From Branchinecta lynchi (lineage: Eukaryota; Arthropoda; Branchiopoda; Anostraca; Branchinectidae): a stretch of DNA of 64,000 nucleotides. This document shows positions 43,627-53,579 of the stretch, piece by piece. Made by a program: the position numbers and the translations under genes. A model generated the notes under the pieces. The model ran no database searches and had not been told where the DNA came from. It worked only from the letters and a program-made list of their open reading frames with translations. The DNA lies in the NCBI GenBank assembly GCA_023053575.1, contig JAKZAP010000009.1, forward strand, positions 22,735,869-22,799,868. Direction: 5' to 3'. Position 1 is the first letter of the stretch. Every line of letters begins with the position of its first letter.

Positions 43627-43925
43627 GTGAGTAGGGAAGGGGATCATTTCGTTCGTGTGCCGGACACTTTCTGCATAACCATAGTATCCTATTTACCAGT
43701 GTCGCAGTTGTCTCTTATATAAGTATAATGCCCGGGTCTCACGGGACGGGAGAAGCTGGACGAGAAGAAGACGTCGTTGAGATGCTGCAGAAATCTCATC
43801 ATCAGAGAGGGGTAAGTAGGGAAGGAGTTCATTTCGTTCGTGTGCCGGACACTTTCTGCATAACCATAGTATCCCCCTACTACCAGTTGCCTCTTACACA
43901 GATACAAGTATAATCCCCGGGCCCC
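43575..43925 (+). repeat. Tandem duplication (185-bp offset) of exon 4 end plus donor
   Basis: GAAGACGTCGTTGAGATGCT (43582) recurs at 43767. The block continues through the donor into intron: AGTAGGGAAGGgGatCATTT-type, GTGCCGGACACTTTCTGCAT and ACCATAGTATCC to AAGTATAAT at both. Copy 2 encodes EEDVVEMLQKSHHQRG with a GTAAGT donor. Confidence 0.93.
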
Positions 43926-44057
43926 AATATAGTAACACCTGGTAATAGCGCCGGTAATAAGATCCTTTTTGGTAGAAACTGGGAAGGAAAGACGCTGGAG
44001 AATCCATCTCCGCCATTTTTAAACGTATCTTTGGATGAATCACAGACCAGAGTCACT

Positions 44058-44375
44058 AGTTGCGTTTTTGCAGATACCATGGTATCTGATACCACGGTCT
44101 AAAGTCGTTTTCGCATTTATCGTGTTATCTGATACTACCGTCAAAAGGCATTTTTGCAGTTATCGTGGTATCTGATATTCAGATTCATCATTGCCAACAA
44201 TAGAGACTAGGATTTTGTCAATTTGGTGAGAAAGAAGTTTGGAACTTAGTGATGTAACTGGATACCAGTTTTTCTTAAGGGATGACTTTGGAAAGCGTAA
44301 TATCGGCAATTCTCGTTTTTGCAGAGCAACCGTGGTATATCAGATACCACGGTAACTGCAAGAACAACTAGTTGC
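44058..44375. mobile_element. Foldback element K, copy 1
   Basis: AGTTGCGTTTTTGCAGATAC at the left; GGTAACTGCAAGAACAACTA at the right. Inside are three further TACCACGGT/ACCGTGGTA palindromes around TATCTGATA. Related to 53056-53578. Confidence 0.75.
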
Positions 44376-44379
44376 AGAT

Positions 44380-44950
44380 CTAGATAACTATTTATTTATT
44401 TTATTTAACTTCATAATCCACCTTTACGGTGTTTACACCTTTTATCACAAAAAAAAAAAAACAAGAAAAAGAAACACAAAATTCAGCTAGATGCTAACCT
44501 CCGTCGAATACAGACTTTATTACCTGTACAGACTTTAGCTAGTTTTGTTGCACTATAGTGGGGCCTAATTACGTACAGATGTGACTGAATGTGGCCCGGC
44601 CATAATAGTGCGGGTGATAGAAATGAATGGGTAGGGGTCAAGGACCATCCCCTGTGGCTAGTGGTCCGGTTCGAAAGTTTTCGAATGCCAAAGGCGTCAC
44701 TAGGAAAATGGCTTAACTGGCGTGCTTGGCTGACTCGAAAGAAGTAATAATGGAGGGAGGGAAAGGAGGGTCAGCCAGATCGAGAACTTTCTGAAGAGTG
44801 AGAAAAACGAAGAAAGGTATATAGGATCCCTGTTCTTTTGGTTTTCCTTTTCTACTTCCGTTAAGACTGGTGAGGCAGGAGGAATGGGCGACGATATATC
44901 GGCCCTTCTTGGCAAAGGTCATCAGGGTTTCTTCTAATCTATCGTTTCTC
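44380..44950. other. Intron 4 sequence, no gene seen
   Basis: A-run at 44448-44462. Nothing supported. Confidence 0.45.
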
Positions 44951-44954
44951 TCAG

Positions 44955-45054
44955 GACGTGACAATCGAAGTCATGGCTGTGCTGAACGACACAACCGGAA
45001 CGCTCATGGCTTGTGCCTGGAAGAATCCCAGCTGTAGAATTGGACTTATTGTTG
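44955..45054 (+). CDS. Hexokinase exon 5 (catalytic aspartate)
   Basis: Acceptor TTTCTCTCAG ends 44954; donor GTAAGC follows 45054; 33 codons plus one base. Residues 204-236: [20 protein letters not shown] then [20 protein letters not shown] contains the general-base aspartate D215 (human D209) with N214. CRIGLIVG is the strand entering the second phosphate-binding region, completed by exon 6 (G/GA split codon). Confidence 0.98.
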
Positions 45055-45145
45055 GTAAGCTAACTGTCCTGAATTTCTTTGATGCTCGAGATTTAGTGTC
45101 CATCGTATAGTTTATATCAGTAGTTTGCATGGGCACAAGACGGGT

Positions 45146-45530
45146 TTTAAAGGACCCCTCGCACTATTTACTATTCAACTTACAGTATTTTAAAATATTT
45201 GAATACTTTAAAACTATACTATGCTTTCGACACATAACCCACGGTTTTGGGTGTGTTAAGCATTTTCCGAGACCCATTGGCTTGTGGCGAAAAACAGGGA
45301 AACAATTTACCTAACCGGCTTTTCTGATGGAAAAACTTGTCGCAGACACCTGTCGACAGCGTGATACACATCGAAGGTAGCAAAAGACGGCAAGTGAGAA
45401 AATCAGCGCGGTTTTGTTAGAGCGGTTAGAATGTACCGTACGAAATTGGGGTCTCCGGGTTTAGAAATATATGGAGGATTATTGGAAGGAGGTTGCATTA
45501 GTATTATAGGAAAGGCAGGTCCTATAAGTA
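45146..45530 (+). mobile_element. TTAA element C, plus copy in intron 5
   Basis: TTTTAAAGGACCCCTCGCAC to GGCAGGTCCTATAA, colinear with 12483-12863 over its length. Confidence 0.88.
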
Positions 45531-45892
45531 AATTTGGCCGTCGAAGTGCTACTCTCAGCCAAGTTGGGTCCTTAACTATAGACGTTTTTCCCGTAAATGG
45601 ACTCCTTTTCCGAGAATTTCGATGAAGATCGCCCCTGTCGCCCCCCCCCCCTAATATACGCTACTGAATTCAAAACCCATCATTCATTTTCTGAGGAGAA
45701 CATACCTGCTTGAGTCGGTCTAAGTAACCGAGGCTACGCCATACCCAGTGTTGCCAGATCGTGATTCAAGAAATACACCGCTTTTTTGAAAAATACACGA
45801 AAAACACGTTAAATTTTACCCAAGATTGCAAGAAATCTCCAAAAACTTACAAGGACTGTCAATAGAACCCACGCAATGTTAAGACGCCAGCA

Positions 45893-46952
45893 AAAAAAAC
45901 AAGAGCTACGAGCTCATATGGCACTTGTTACGAGTAGGCACGGCTCGGTTGTGTCAATGATATATCTAGTGTTTGCTAGGTGTCTTCCCACCAAGTTTCA
46001 TCTCGATCCCTCCACTCATAATGTTTTCCAGTATTTCCGGTTCTCCCCTCCAGCTCCCCCCAAAAGTCACCGGATCCGGTCCGGATTTTAAGTGGGTCTT
46101 CTGAGGCATGAGGTCTTTCCATATATCAAGTTTCATCGAGATCTGGTCACCCGTTCAAAAGTTAACAAATACCTCAAGATTCCGGATTCCCCCTCCCTCC
46201 ACTCCCCCGACAGTGCCCGAATCGGCTCGGTCATGTCAATGATATATCTAGTGTTTGCTAGGTGTCTTCCCACCAAGTTTCATCTCGATCCCTATTCTCA
46301 TAGCGTTTCCTAAGATTTCCGGTTGCCCCCTCCAGCTCCCCCAAAAGTCATCGGATCCGTCCGGATTTTAAGTGGGTCGTCTGAGGCATGAGGCCTTTCC
46401 AAATATCAAGTTCCATCGAGATCCGATCACCCGTTCAAAAGTTAAAAATACCTCAAGATCCCGGATTCCCCCTCCCTCCACTCCCCCCACAGTGCCCGAA
46501 TCGGCTCGGTTATGTCAATGATGTATCTAGTGTTTGCTAGGTGTCTTCCCACCAAGTTTCATCTCGATCCCTCCACTCATAGCGTTTCCCAAGATTTCCG
46601 GTTGCCCCCTGCAGCTCCCCCCAAAAGTCACCGGGTCCGGTCCAGATTTTAAGTGGGTCGTCTGAGGTATGAGGTCTTTCCAAATATCAAGTTCCATCGA
46701 GATCCGATCACCCGTTCAAAAGTTATAAGTACCTCAAGATTCCGGATTCCCCCTCCCTCCACTCCCCCCACGGTGCTCGGATCGGGGAAGTGACTATTTC
46801 CAACTTAATCATTTGGGGTCCCTGATACGCCTGCCAAGTTTTATCGTCCTAGCTTATGTGGAAGTGCCCGAACTAGCAAAACCTGGACAGACCGACGGAC
46901 GGACAGAAATTGCGATCGCTATATGGCACTTGGCCGAAGGGCAAGTGCTATA
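45893..46952 (+). mobile_element. Satellite-cored element Q, copy 3 (intron 5)
   Basis: The left cap CAAGAGCTACGAGCTCATAT + GGCACTTGTTACGAGTAGGC is the mirror of 26370-26407. It has about 2.7 units of 282 bp (anchor GGCTCGGT-ATGTCAATGAT at about 45940, 46222 and 46504). The right cap is GGACAGACCGACGGACGGAC + AGAAATTGCGATCGCTATAT + GGCACTTGG. Confidence 0.9.
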
Positions 46953-47020
46953 AAAACCGCCAGTCGTTCGTAAAATCCACCAATATGGCAACACTGTCCG
47001 TACCAGGACTGAGAGAGATC

Positions 47021-47143
47021 TAATAATACATAGATGGCACTTTACACAAGGAACATGTATCGTGACCAATACGGTGACCTATAATAATGGTTTATTGCTC
47101 ACGATACGAGTCCCTTGTGTAAAGTGCCATCTATGTATTATTA
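47021..47143. mobile_element. Short foldback element N
   Basis: TAATAATACATAGATGGCAC + TTTACACAAGG pairs with its exact complement at 47113-47143, separated by about 60 bp that also pair in part (GTATCGTGA against TCACGATAC). A 123-bp near-perfect hairpin. Confidence 0.9.
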
Positions 47144-47258
47144 TTAATTTCGGGGACATGGGGATGTGAACTGGCTAGATGAATTTGTCTTCGGGCGGGA
47201 TCACTGTTCCTATGGCCGGCTTCTACCAGACTATTGTAGTGGAACTCTGTTCACAAGC

Positions 47259-47320
47259 CAATCGGTAGCTCAAATGGTTAGAGCGCCTGCCTTGTAAGCA
47301 GAGGGTCCGGGGGTTCAAAT
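47259..47320 (+). tRNA. tRNA-Thr(UGU)-like remnant, truncated
   Basis: TAGCTCAAATGGTTAGAGC forms a D arm. CCTGC-CTTGTAA-GCAGA forms an anticodon arm with UGU (one stem mismatch). GGGTTCAAATC is the T loop with the B-box. The 3' side of the T stem and the acceptor stem are missing: the sequence passes into the (AATC)n LINE tail. It is a pseudo-tRNA or the head of a tRNA-derived SINE. Confidence 0.6.
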
Positions 47321-47400
47321 CAATCAAGTTTATTCCAAATAGCTAAAAGCTAGAAGTGGTATACAAATTTACAAAATATACACGACACGAAACAAATTAA
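47317..47400 (-). mobile_element. LINE 3' tail fragment
   Basis: AATCAATCAAGTTTATTCCA + AATAGCTAAAAGCTAGAAG matches the tail at 41818-41880, joined directly to the tRNA-like remnant. Confidence 0.6.
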
Positions 47401-47405
47401 CTAAT

Positions 47406-47617
47406 GGTGGGTTTACACACTGCGTAAAATCCGAGTATATTTTGAAATCCGAGCGTCTTTTACGCACGTTTTGATTTTGAAAAGATTTCTAGCAATACGG
47501 AGGTATTTAGATACAAAACGGACCGATTTCTCAAATACGTCCGTATTGCTAGAAATAATTTCAAGCTCAAAACGTTCGTACAATACGCTCGGATTTTACG
47601 CAGTGTGTAAATGGACC
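47406..47617. mobile_element. Foldback MITE F, copy 2
   Basis: GGTGGGTTTACACACTGCGT to ACGCAGTGTGTAAATGGACC, AT on both sides. Same structure as 13049-13260. Confidence 0.9.
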
Positions 47618-47619
47618 AT

Positions 47620-48170
47620 AATACACACAGATTTTACCAGAAATAAATGATGGGATGAAACTACGTAAAAATTGTGGGCCCTAAGGATCCTTTGTGGGCC
47701 TCAGATGCGGCTTTCTCTGCATGTATGGCTTGCGTGGACGTGAGATGTACGCGGGGCTTTTGACGGGAGTCACGTAAGTGACCTGGTACTTACATTTGTC
47801 TGTTTGTTCAGTGTGTTTTTGTCATATTGTAGCCCATGTTGGCCTTATTTGAAATAAAATAAAAAAAAAATTGGGCAGAAGAATTGGCAAAAATCCCGGC
47901 TGAGGAGCGTTTTTGTCTTTCAATTCACTACTTGTTAAATAAGAGAGATGTGCTGAATTGGCGGTGTTCTACCTGATTAGCTCTGGCACAAGCCCATTTC
48001 CGCCACTGTAGTGGTTGTGGAGATCTTGTTTTATGAGCAAAATGATTTTTGATTTGTCTTAGCACGGAAGTGAGCGCTAGGAAGTGTAACGTTTTACGGC
48101 TTTCTCGTCCCGACGGTAGTACTAAATTTTTAGCAATCTAAGCGTCTGTCTGTTCTTGCGTTTCCGGTGT
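47620..48170. other. Intron 5 sequence, no gene seen
   Basis: AATAAAATAAAAAAAAA at about 47852-47870 looks like a retroposed 3' end; no ORF. Confidence 0.4.
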
Positions 48171-48174
48171 ACAG

Positions 48175-48383
48175 TAGAGGTATGCTTATGTGAACGTTTG
48201 TTGATAGTGGACTTTGCCATTTTCATCCACTTGCTGTGTCTAATGCTAAGTACCAGTTAGCCAAAGTAGGTAATTAAGTGCATCTGAAAACACCCGTGTA
48301 GGTATTTTGGATGTTCATTTTACCATTTAGCCCAAAACTGCACTGTTCACATTAAAGTAACTGTTCACATAAGCATACCTCTA
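48175..48383. mobile_element. TIR element X, uninterrupted copy
   Basis: TAGAGGTATGCTTATGTGAA to TTCACATAAGCATACCTCTA. It contains, continuous, the junction that element W interrupts at 1300 (GGTAATTAAGTG beside CCAAAGTAGG, then CCATTTAGCCC). Confidence 0.8.
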
Positions 48384-48389
48384 CCGTAG

Positions 48390-48890
48390 GTGGGGAATTT
48401 CCCTGGGTGTTAAGATAGAAAGTTTACTGTACAAATCGATTTTTGTGGTTATAAACCAAATTTGCGATTATTGTAAAAAAAAAAAACCAGAATAAACTAC
48501 AATATATGTTTCAAATGACAGTACACCTAAAAATCTGTTATGCTTCGTCAAAAAATTGCACCAACTCGGGAAAAAAACTTTTTGCATATCTAACATGGTT
48601 TGTAGGGACAGGACGGAGCTTGGGAACCCTAGGACTTACCACTCGTTCTGGTCGATTTCTAACATATAGGTAGGGGGGGGAGGGAGGTTGTTGGCTTTAC
48701 TCGACTCGCGTGAAATTTTGCTGGACCCGCCTGATGGGTAGACGATTTTGGTTTATGAAAATGATACTCCACTGAGCTTTTTGACACTGAACGATGTTTC
48801 AGCAATTTGTCTCCTAAAGGCCACCTAGCACTATGTAGTGTTTTTGCTCATGTTCTGAGATTGTCATAATGATTGTTTTGAGATTGTCAT
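48390..48890. other. Intron 5 sequence, no gene seen
   Basis: G-run patch near 48675. A direct duplication of GAGATTGTCATAATGA lies at 48860-48896. Confidence 0.4.
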
Positions 48891-48894
48891 AATG

Positions 48895-49110
48895 AGATTG
48901 TCGCGACGTCATACTCATGACGTCACGAACTCCGGCTTCTTGGTGTCAAGGCTGGGACGCATTTTTCTATTTCGGCGAAATATTAGGCCAATCACATGGT
49001 AGAGATTCATAGTTACCACGCTTACTATGCTCCCGAACAAGTAGTTACTATTAGTTACTATTTTGAGACAGTTGGAACCGAGGTTGGCACTAAAATAATA
49101 ACTAATGGTT
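48895..49110 (+). mobile_element. MITE family A, degenerate copy
   Basis: CATGACGTCACGAACTCCGG, GGCCAATCACATGG and AGTTACTATTAGTTACTATT match internal A blocks; termini are lost. Confidence 0.7.
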
Positions 49111-49283
49111 ACCAGAGGCGTTACTAGCCAAAATGTTTGGGGGGGGTGGGACGAGGCATACTGTTTTCAACAATAAAAATAACATTTTTTTTAAAAAATC
49201 GACTGATTTTCAGAAAAAAACGACGATTATTTTGTTTTCTTCTGTTCTCTTCGTTGTATGGTCTTTTGGCTTATGGACACTAT

Positions 49284-49576
49284 GAGCGTGTTCACCCTAG
49301 TCGCCATAGTTACTACGCATTTGTCACGAATTCCGGCTTTTTGCCTTTAAGGCTGGAATGATTTTTCTATTTTCAACATAATATCATACCACGGGCCAAT
49401 CCGACCATTCACGTTACAGAGATGCGTAGTTACCGTAGTTACCACGATTAGTACGCAGCCCAGCGTAGTAGTTACTATTTCGAGGAGGCTGGAACGGTCA
49501 GCGTAGTAACTTTTCACGAGGTTGGAAAGAAAATAGTAACTAATAGTTACTATTGTTAAAAGGGTGGAGCACGCTC
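49284..49576 (+). mobile_element. MITE family A, near-complete copy
   Basis: GAGCGTGTTCACCC to GGGTGGAGCACGCTC, colinear with 20488-20792. No matching 3-bp flank can be seen. Confidence 0.88.
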
Positions 49577-49589
49577 AGTATGAACATTA

Positions 49590-50245
49590 AACTTCATTCA
49601 TATGATATATATTCATACGATATATGATATGATATTTATTCCAAAAGCAGCTACCACCAAAAAATCACGTACAAGAAAAACAAAACAACAAGAACAAAAA
49701 AGTGAAAATCGCCAAATTTCTCATTACTGTGAAACACTTCTCTCCAATCAGACTCCGATCAAAAATTTATCTCAGAATAGTACTGTGAACTAGTACGAAA
49801 AAGTAGCATGCAGTACTAACTGATGCTACTACATGCTTCTACTTCAAGGCTACCGTGTTACTGCATACTACTATATGCTACTATTAGCAAGACTGGATGC
49901 TACTATGGCAAGACAGGATGTTACTGGTTACTACTGCTTAAGAGTGGACCAGTCTGAGGTACATTAAATGATAGTATTCTTTGCTATTACATAGTATTAC
50001 ATTCAAATTTTTCGTACTACTACTATACTACTACACAGGCTACAAATTTTTCATCGGGATCTACTAACCCTTCCTCCCGTAAAGCACTCACAAACATTTC
50101 CTCCATTAATCCCCCCAACTCATCAATTTCACCACACAAAGTTTTGTAGTGTATGTTTATGGCGAAAGCTGAATATTGAATATATCTATCTAACTATCTA
50201 AAAGTAAAAAAAGGCAAAAGTAAAAAAGTAAACATATGCACATTT
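49590..50245. other. LINE-like tail and ACTAC-rich low-complexity stretch
   Basis: (TATGATA)n-like run then TATTTATTCCAAAAGCAGC and A-rich sequence (minus LINE end). 49800-50040 is a degenerate TACTAC/GCTACT-rich stretch. No ORF. Confidence 0.45.
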
Positions 50246-50248
50246 CAG

Positions 50249-50441
50249 GAACTGGTTCAAACGCCTGCTACGTCGAGAAGCTCGAAAATGTGGAGATGTT
50301 CAACGGAGACCGTGACGACCCGCAACCCGTCGTCATCAACACGGAGTGGGGGGCGTTCGGGGACAACGGATGCTTGGAGTTTATTAGGACATCCCATGAT
50401 AGAGAAATTGATCTTAACTCGCTGAACCCTGGAAAACAACT
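50249..50441 (+). CDS. Hexokinase exon 6 (large-domain active-site loops)
   Basis: Acceptor CACATTTCAG ends 50248; donor GTGAGT follows 50441; 193 nt, phases 1 and 2. Residues 237-300: [18 protein letters not shown], then [18 protein letters not shown] and [15 protein letters not shown]241 and E269 (human N235, E260) bind glucose. WGAFGD and SLNPGKQ are invariant family signatures. Relative to vertebrate forms there is a three-residue insertion in the NGDRDDPQP loop, usual for invertebrates as far as I recall. Confidence 0.98.
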
Positions 50442-50595
50442 GTGAGTATCTATTCGACATCAGGAATACTGTACAGTGGGGTCTGATCGTGGTATCTGAA
50501 AAGGTCATCTCACTTTCATCGTCACCAAAAATAGAGTTTATTATTTTGTCAAACGGGTTGGAAAGAAGTATGGTACTGTCACGTGACTGGATATC

Positions 50596-51880
50596 AGTTT
50601 TTGGGATCCCAAAACGTAAGTGGAAGGATACCTATGACATCGCAAAAGCTGTCCGTCCGTCCGTCCGTCTGTCCGTCCGTCTGTAAGCACGATAACTCTC
50701 GAAGGGAACGAGATATTTTGATGAAACTTGGTGTGAGGGTTCGTTTGGTCGTTGGACCAGTCAAGTTCGTAGATGGGCTTTGTAGCTCTACATTTAGGGG
50801 TGGGGGAGGGGATTCAAATTAAGGGACAAACAAAATATTTTGAAACAGCTAATGTGATAGTCGATTATGGGGTAAGAAGACATGCTGAACACGACGGTGA
50901 AAACTATTTTGTCATCGGACAAGTAGTTTGCCCGGAATCCGGCAAAAAACGGAAAGTTTGTTGAAAGTAAAAGTTTTATTTGAAGTTGATTAGATGTTCG
51001 ATTTAGGGGTAGGAAGACATGCTGAAGACGATGGTGAAAATTATTTTCTCGACGGACAAGTATTTCGCCCGGAATCCGGCCCAAACCGGAAAGTTTGTTG
51101 AAAGTAAAGTTTTATTTGAAATTGATTAGATGTTCGATTTAGGGGTAGGAAGAAATGCTGAAGACGATGGTGAAAACTATTTTCTCGACGGACAAGTATT
51201 TCGACCGGAATCCGGCCCAAACCGGAAAGTTTGTCAAAATTAAAAGTTTTATTTGGAGTTGATTAGATGTTCGATTTAGGGCAAGAAGACATGCTGAACA
51301 CTTATGTGAAAACAATTTTCTACCCGGACATGTAGTTCGTCCGGAATCCGGCCAAAACCGGAAATCTGTTGGAAGTCAAAGTTTTATTTCTAGTTGATTA
51401 GATAAGCGATTTAGGGGTAAGAAGAGATGCTGAGTCCCTGTATGACAATCATATTTTACCCGGACATATAGTTCGACCGGAATCCGGCTGGAATCGGAAA
51501 ATTTGTTATAAGCTAAATTTTTATTTGAAGTTGATTAGATGTTCATTACTGGGGAAAGAAGATACCCTGATTTCGTCTTTGAGCTTTCTTTTTTCGCCGG
51601 ACAAGTAGTTCTGGAGTTCGGCCGGAACCGGGAAATTGGCAGAAGTGGCAGGAAGTTTTCGTCAAAACAGATATGACTTATAGGAGAAATACACATGCTG
51701 AATCCAAATCTGAACTTTGTTTTCTCAGGTGATTAGCTATTTGGCCTTAATCTGTTTCTGAATTTTAATTGTAAAAATGTTCAAGGAGTCTGGCGAAGAC
51801 TGGATCTGGCTAAGACAAGACCCAGTTGTCTGGATCAGATATTGAATTTTTGGGATCCCATCGAAACCTTTGGTCTTGTT
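50596..51880 (+). mobile_element. Satellite-cored element P, copy 2a (intron 6)
   Basis: Left cap TTTGGGATCCCAAAACGTAA + GTGGAAGGATACC, then (CCGT)n and AAGCACGATAACTCTCGAAG. Core units are about 137 bp with anchor AGAAGACATGCTGA at about 50875, 51012, 51150(r), 51284 and 51420(r), each with CCGGAATCCGG. Right cap TTTTTGGGATCCCATCG then ACCTTTGGTCTTGTT. No coding domain. Confidence 0.9.
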
Positions 51881-51882
51881 GG

Positions 51883-53035
51883 GATCCCGAAACGTAAGTG
51901 GAGGGATGCCTATGTCATCGCAAAAGTTGTCCGTCCGTCTGTAAGCACGATAACTCTCGAAGGGAATGAGATATTTTGATGAAACTTGGTATGAGGATTG
52001 TTTGGGTCAAGGGTAAGGTCGAGTTCGTAGATGGGCTCTGTAGCCCTATATTTGGGGGTAGGGGAGGGGGTTCAATTTAAGGGACAAACAAAATATTCTT
52101 AAACAGCTAATGTGACAGTCGATTATGGGGTAAGAAGACCTGCTGAGCACGATGGTGACAATCATTTTCTCGCCGGACAAGTAGTTCGTCCGGAATCCGG
52201 CATTTCTTTTGCCGGATTCTTACTCCTAAATGTTTGATTTAGGGGTAAGAAAACATGCTGAGCACGATGGTGAAAACCATTTTCTCGCTGGACGAGTAGT
52301 TCGTCCGGAATCCGGCAAAAACCGGAAAGTTGGTTAAAAGTAAAAGTTTCATTTGAAGTTGATTAAATGTTTGATATAGGGGTAAGAAGACATGCTGAGC
52401 ATGATGGTGAAAATCATTTTGTCGCCGGACAAGCAGTTCGTCCGGAATCCGGCCAAAACCGGAAAGTTGGTTAAAAGTTTGATTTATGGGTAAGAAGACA
52501 TGCTGAAGCCGATGGTGAAAACCATTATCTCGCCGGACAACTAGTTCGCATGTAATCCGGCCAAAACCGGAAAATATGTTAAAAGTAATAGCTTTATCTG
52601 AAGTTGATTAGATGATATATTTAGGGGTAAGAAGAGACGCTGAGTATGTATATAATGATCTTTTCTTACCCGGACATATAATTAGTCCGGAATCCGGTTG
52701 TACCCCGCATTTTTTTTTAGTCAAAATTGTATTTAAAGTTGATTAGATTTCTTTATAGGGATAAGGAGATACGCCGGCTTCTTTTCTGAATTTTTCCTTT
52801 TTTTGCTGGACTAGTAGTTCGCTCGGAATTTTGGCGAAACCGCAAATTTGGCAGTAGTAAAGCAGGAAGTTTCGGTCAGTATCGTCAAAATAGATATGGC
52901 TTATAGAGGTATAGATAGGTAGATAGAATATCTGAACTCGGTTTTCTCTGATGATTAGCCTGGCGAAGACAAGACCGAATTGTCTGGATCAAATCTTAGA
53001 TTTTTGGGATCCCATCGACACCTTTGGTCTTGTTC
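51883..53035 (+). mobile_element. Satellite-cored element P, copy 2b, abutting 2a
   Basis: The 2a right cap runs directly into a new left cap (GGGATCCCGAAACGTAAGTG then CATCGCAAAAGTTGTCCGTC). The core has about six units, and the right cap at 53007-53035 is GGGATCCCATCGACACC then TTTGGTCTTGTTC. The junction contains a single GGGATCCC. Confidence 0.9.
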
Positions 53036-53055
53036 TTTTGGAAGTATTCGAAAAG

Positions 53056-53578
53056 CGCAACTTCGCAGTTATCGTTTTTGCAGAGCAACCGTAGTACCAG
53101 ATGCGGCGGTAACTGCAAAAATGACTAATTGAAGATCGAATTACCGTGGTAACAGATACTATGGTATCATAGATAGTCCTTCAGCCCAAGCTAACTGCGA
53201 ATTATGTTTGACGGTGCTCAACGGATAAGTCAGCTATATTTTATTCGATCTATATTTCGGCCCTTCTTGGCAAGGGTTCTCTTCAGGCTCAAGCTGGAAA
53301 ACGAACTTGTGGAAAAACAGTTAAAGATTCTTCTTAAATATCAGATTTTATGAACTTCTTCTCTGAGAATTGGTTGGAGTTAAAGCTGGTGCTGTGATTT
53401 CGTTCTGGACACGGCTAAGAATCTTTAATGGTTTGTCCACAAGCTCACTTTCCAGCTTGAGCGGCTTGAGTCTGAAGAGGACCCTTGCCAAGAAGGGCCG
53501 AAATATAGCTCTAATAAAATGTAGCTGACTTATCCGTTTTGAATCGTCAAACCATGGTATCTGCAAAAACGCAATTAA
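53056..53578. mobile_element. Foldback element K, copy 2, interrupted by L
   Basis: GCAGTTATCGTTTTTGCAGA at the left; ACCATGGTATCTGCAAAAAC at the right; element L occupies 53207-53551. Confidence 0.65.
53207..53551. mobile_element. Foldback element L, copy 2
   Basis: TTTGACGGTGCTCAACGGAT to ATCCGTTTTGAATCGTCAAA, with inner arms ATTTCGGCCCTTCTTGGCAA and TTGCCAAGAAGGGCCGAAAT. Same family as 38314-38544. Confidence 0.85.
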
Positions 53579-53579
53579 T

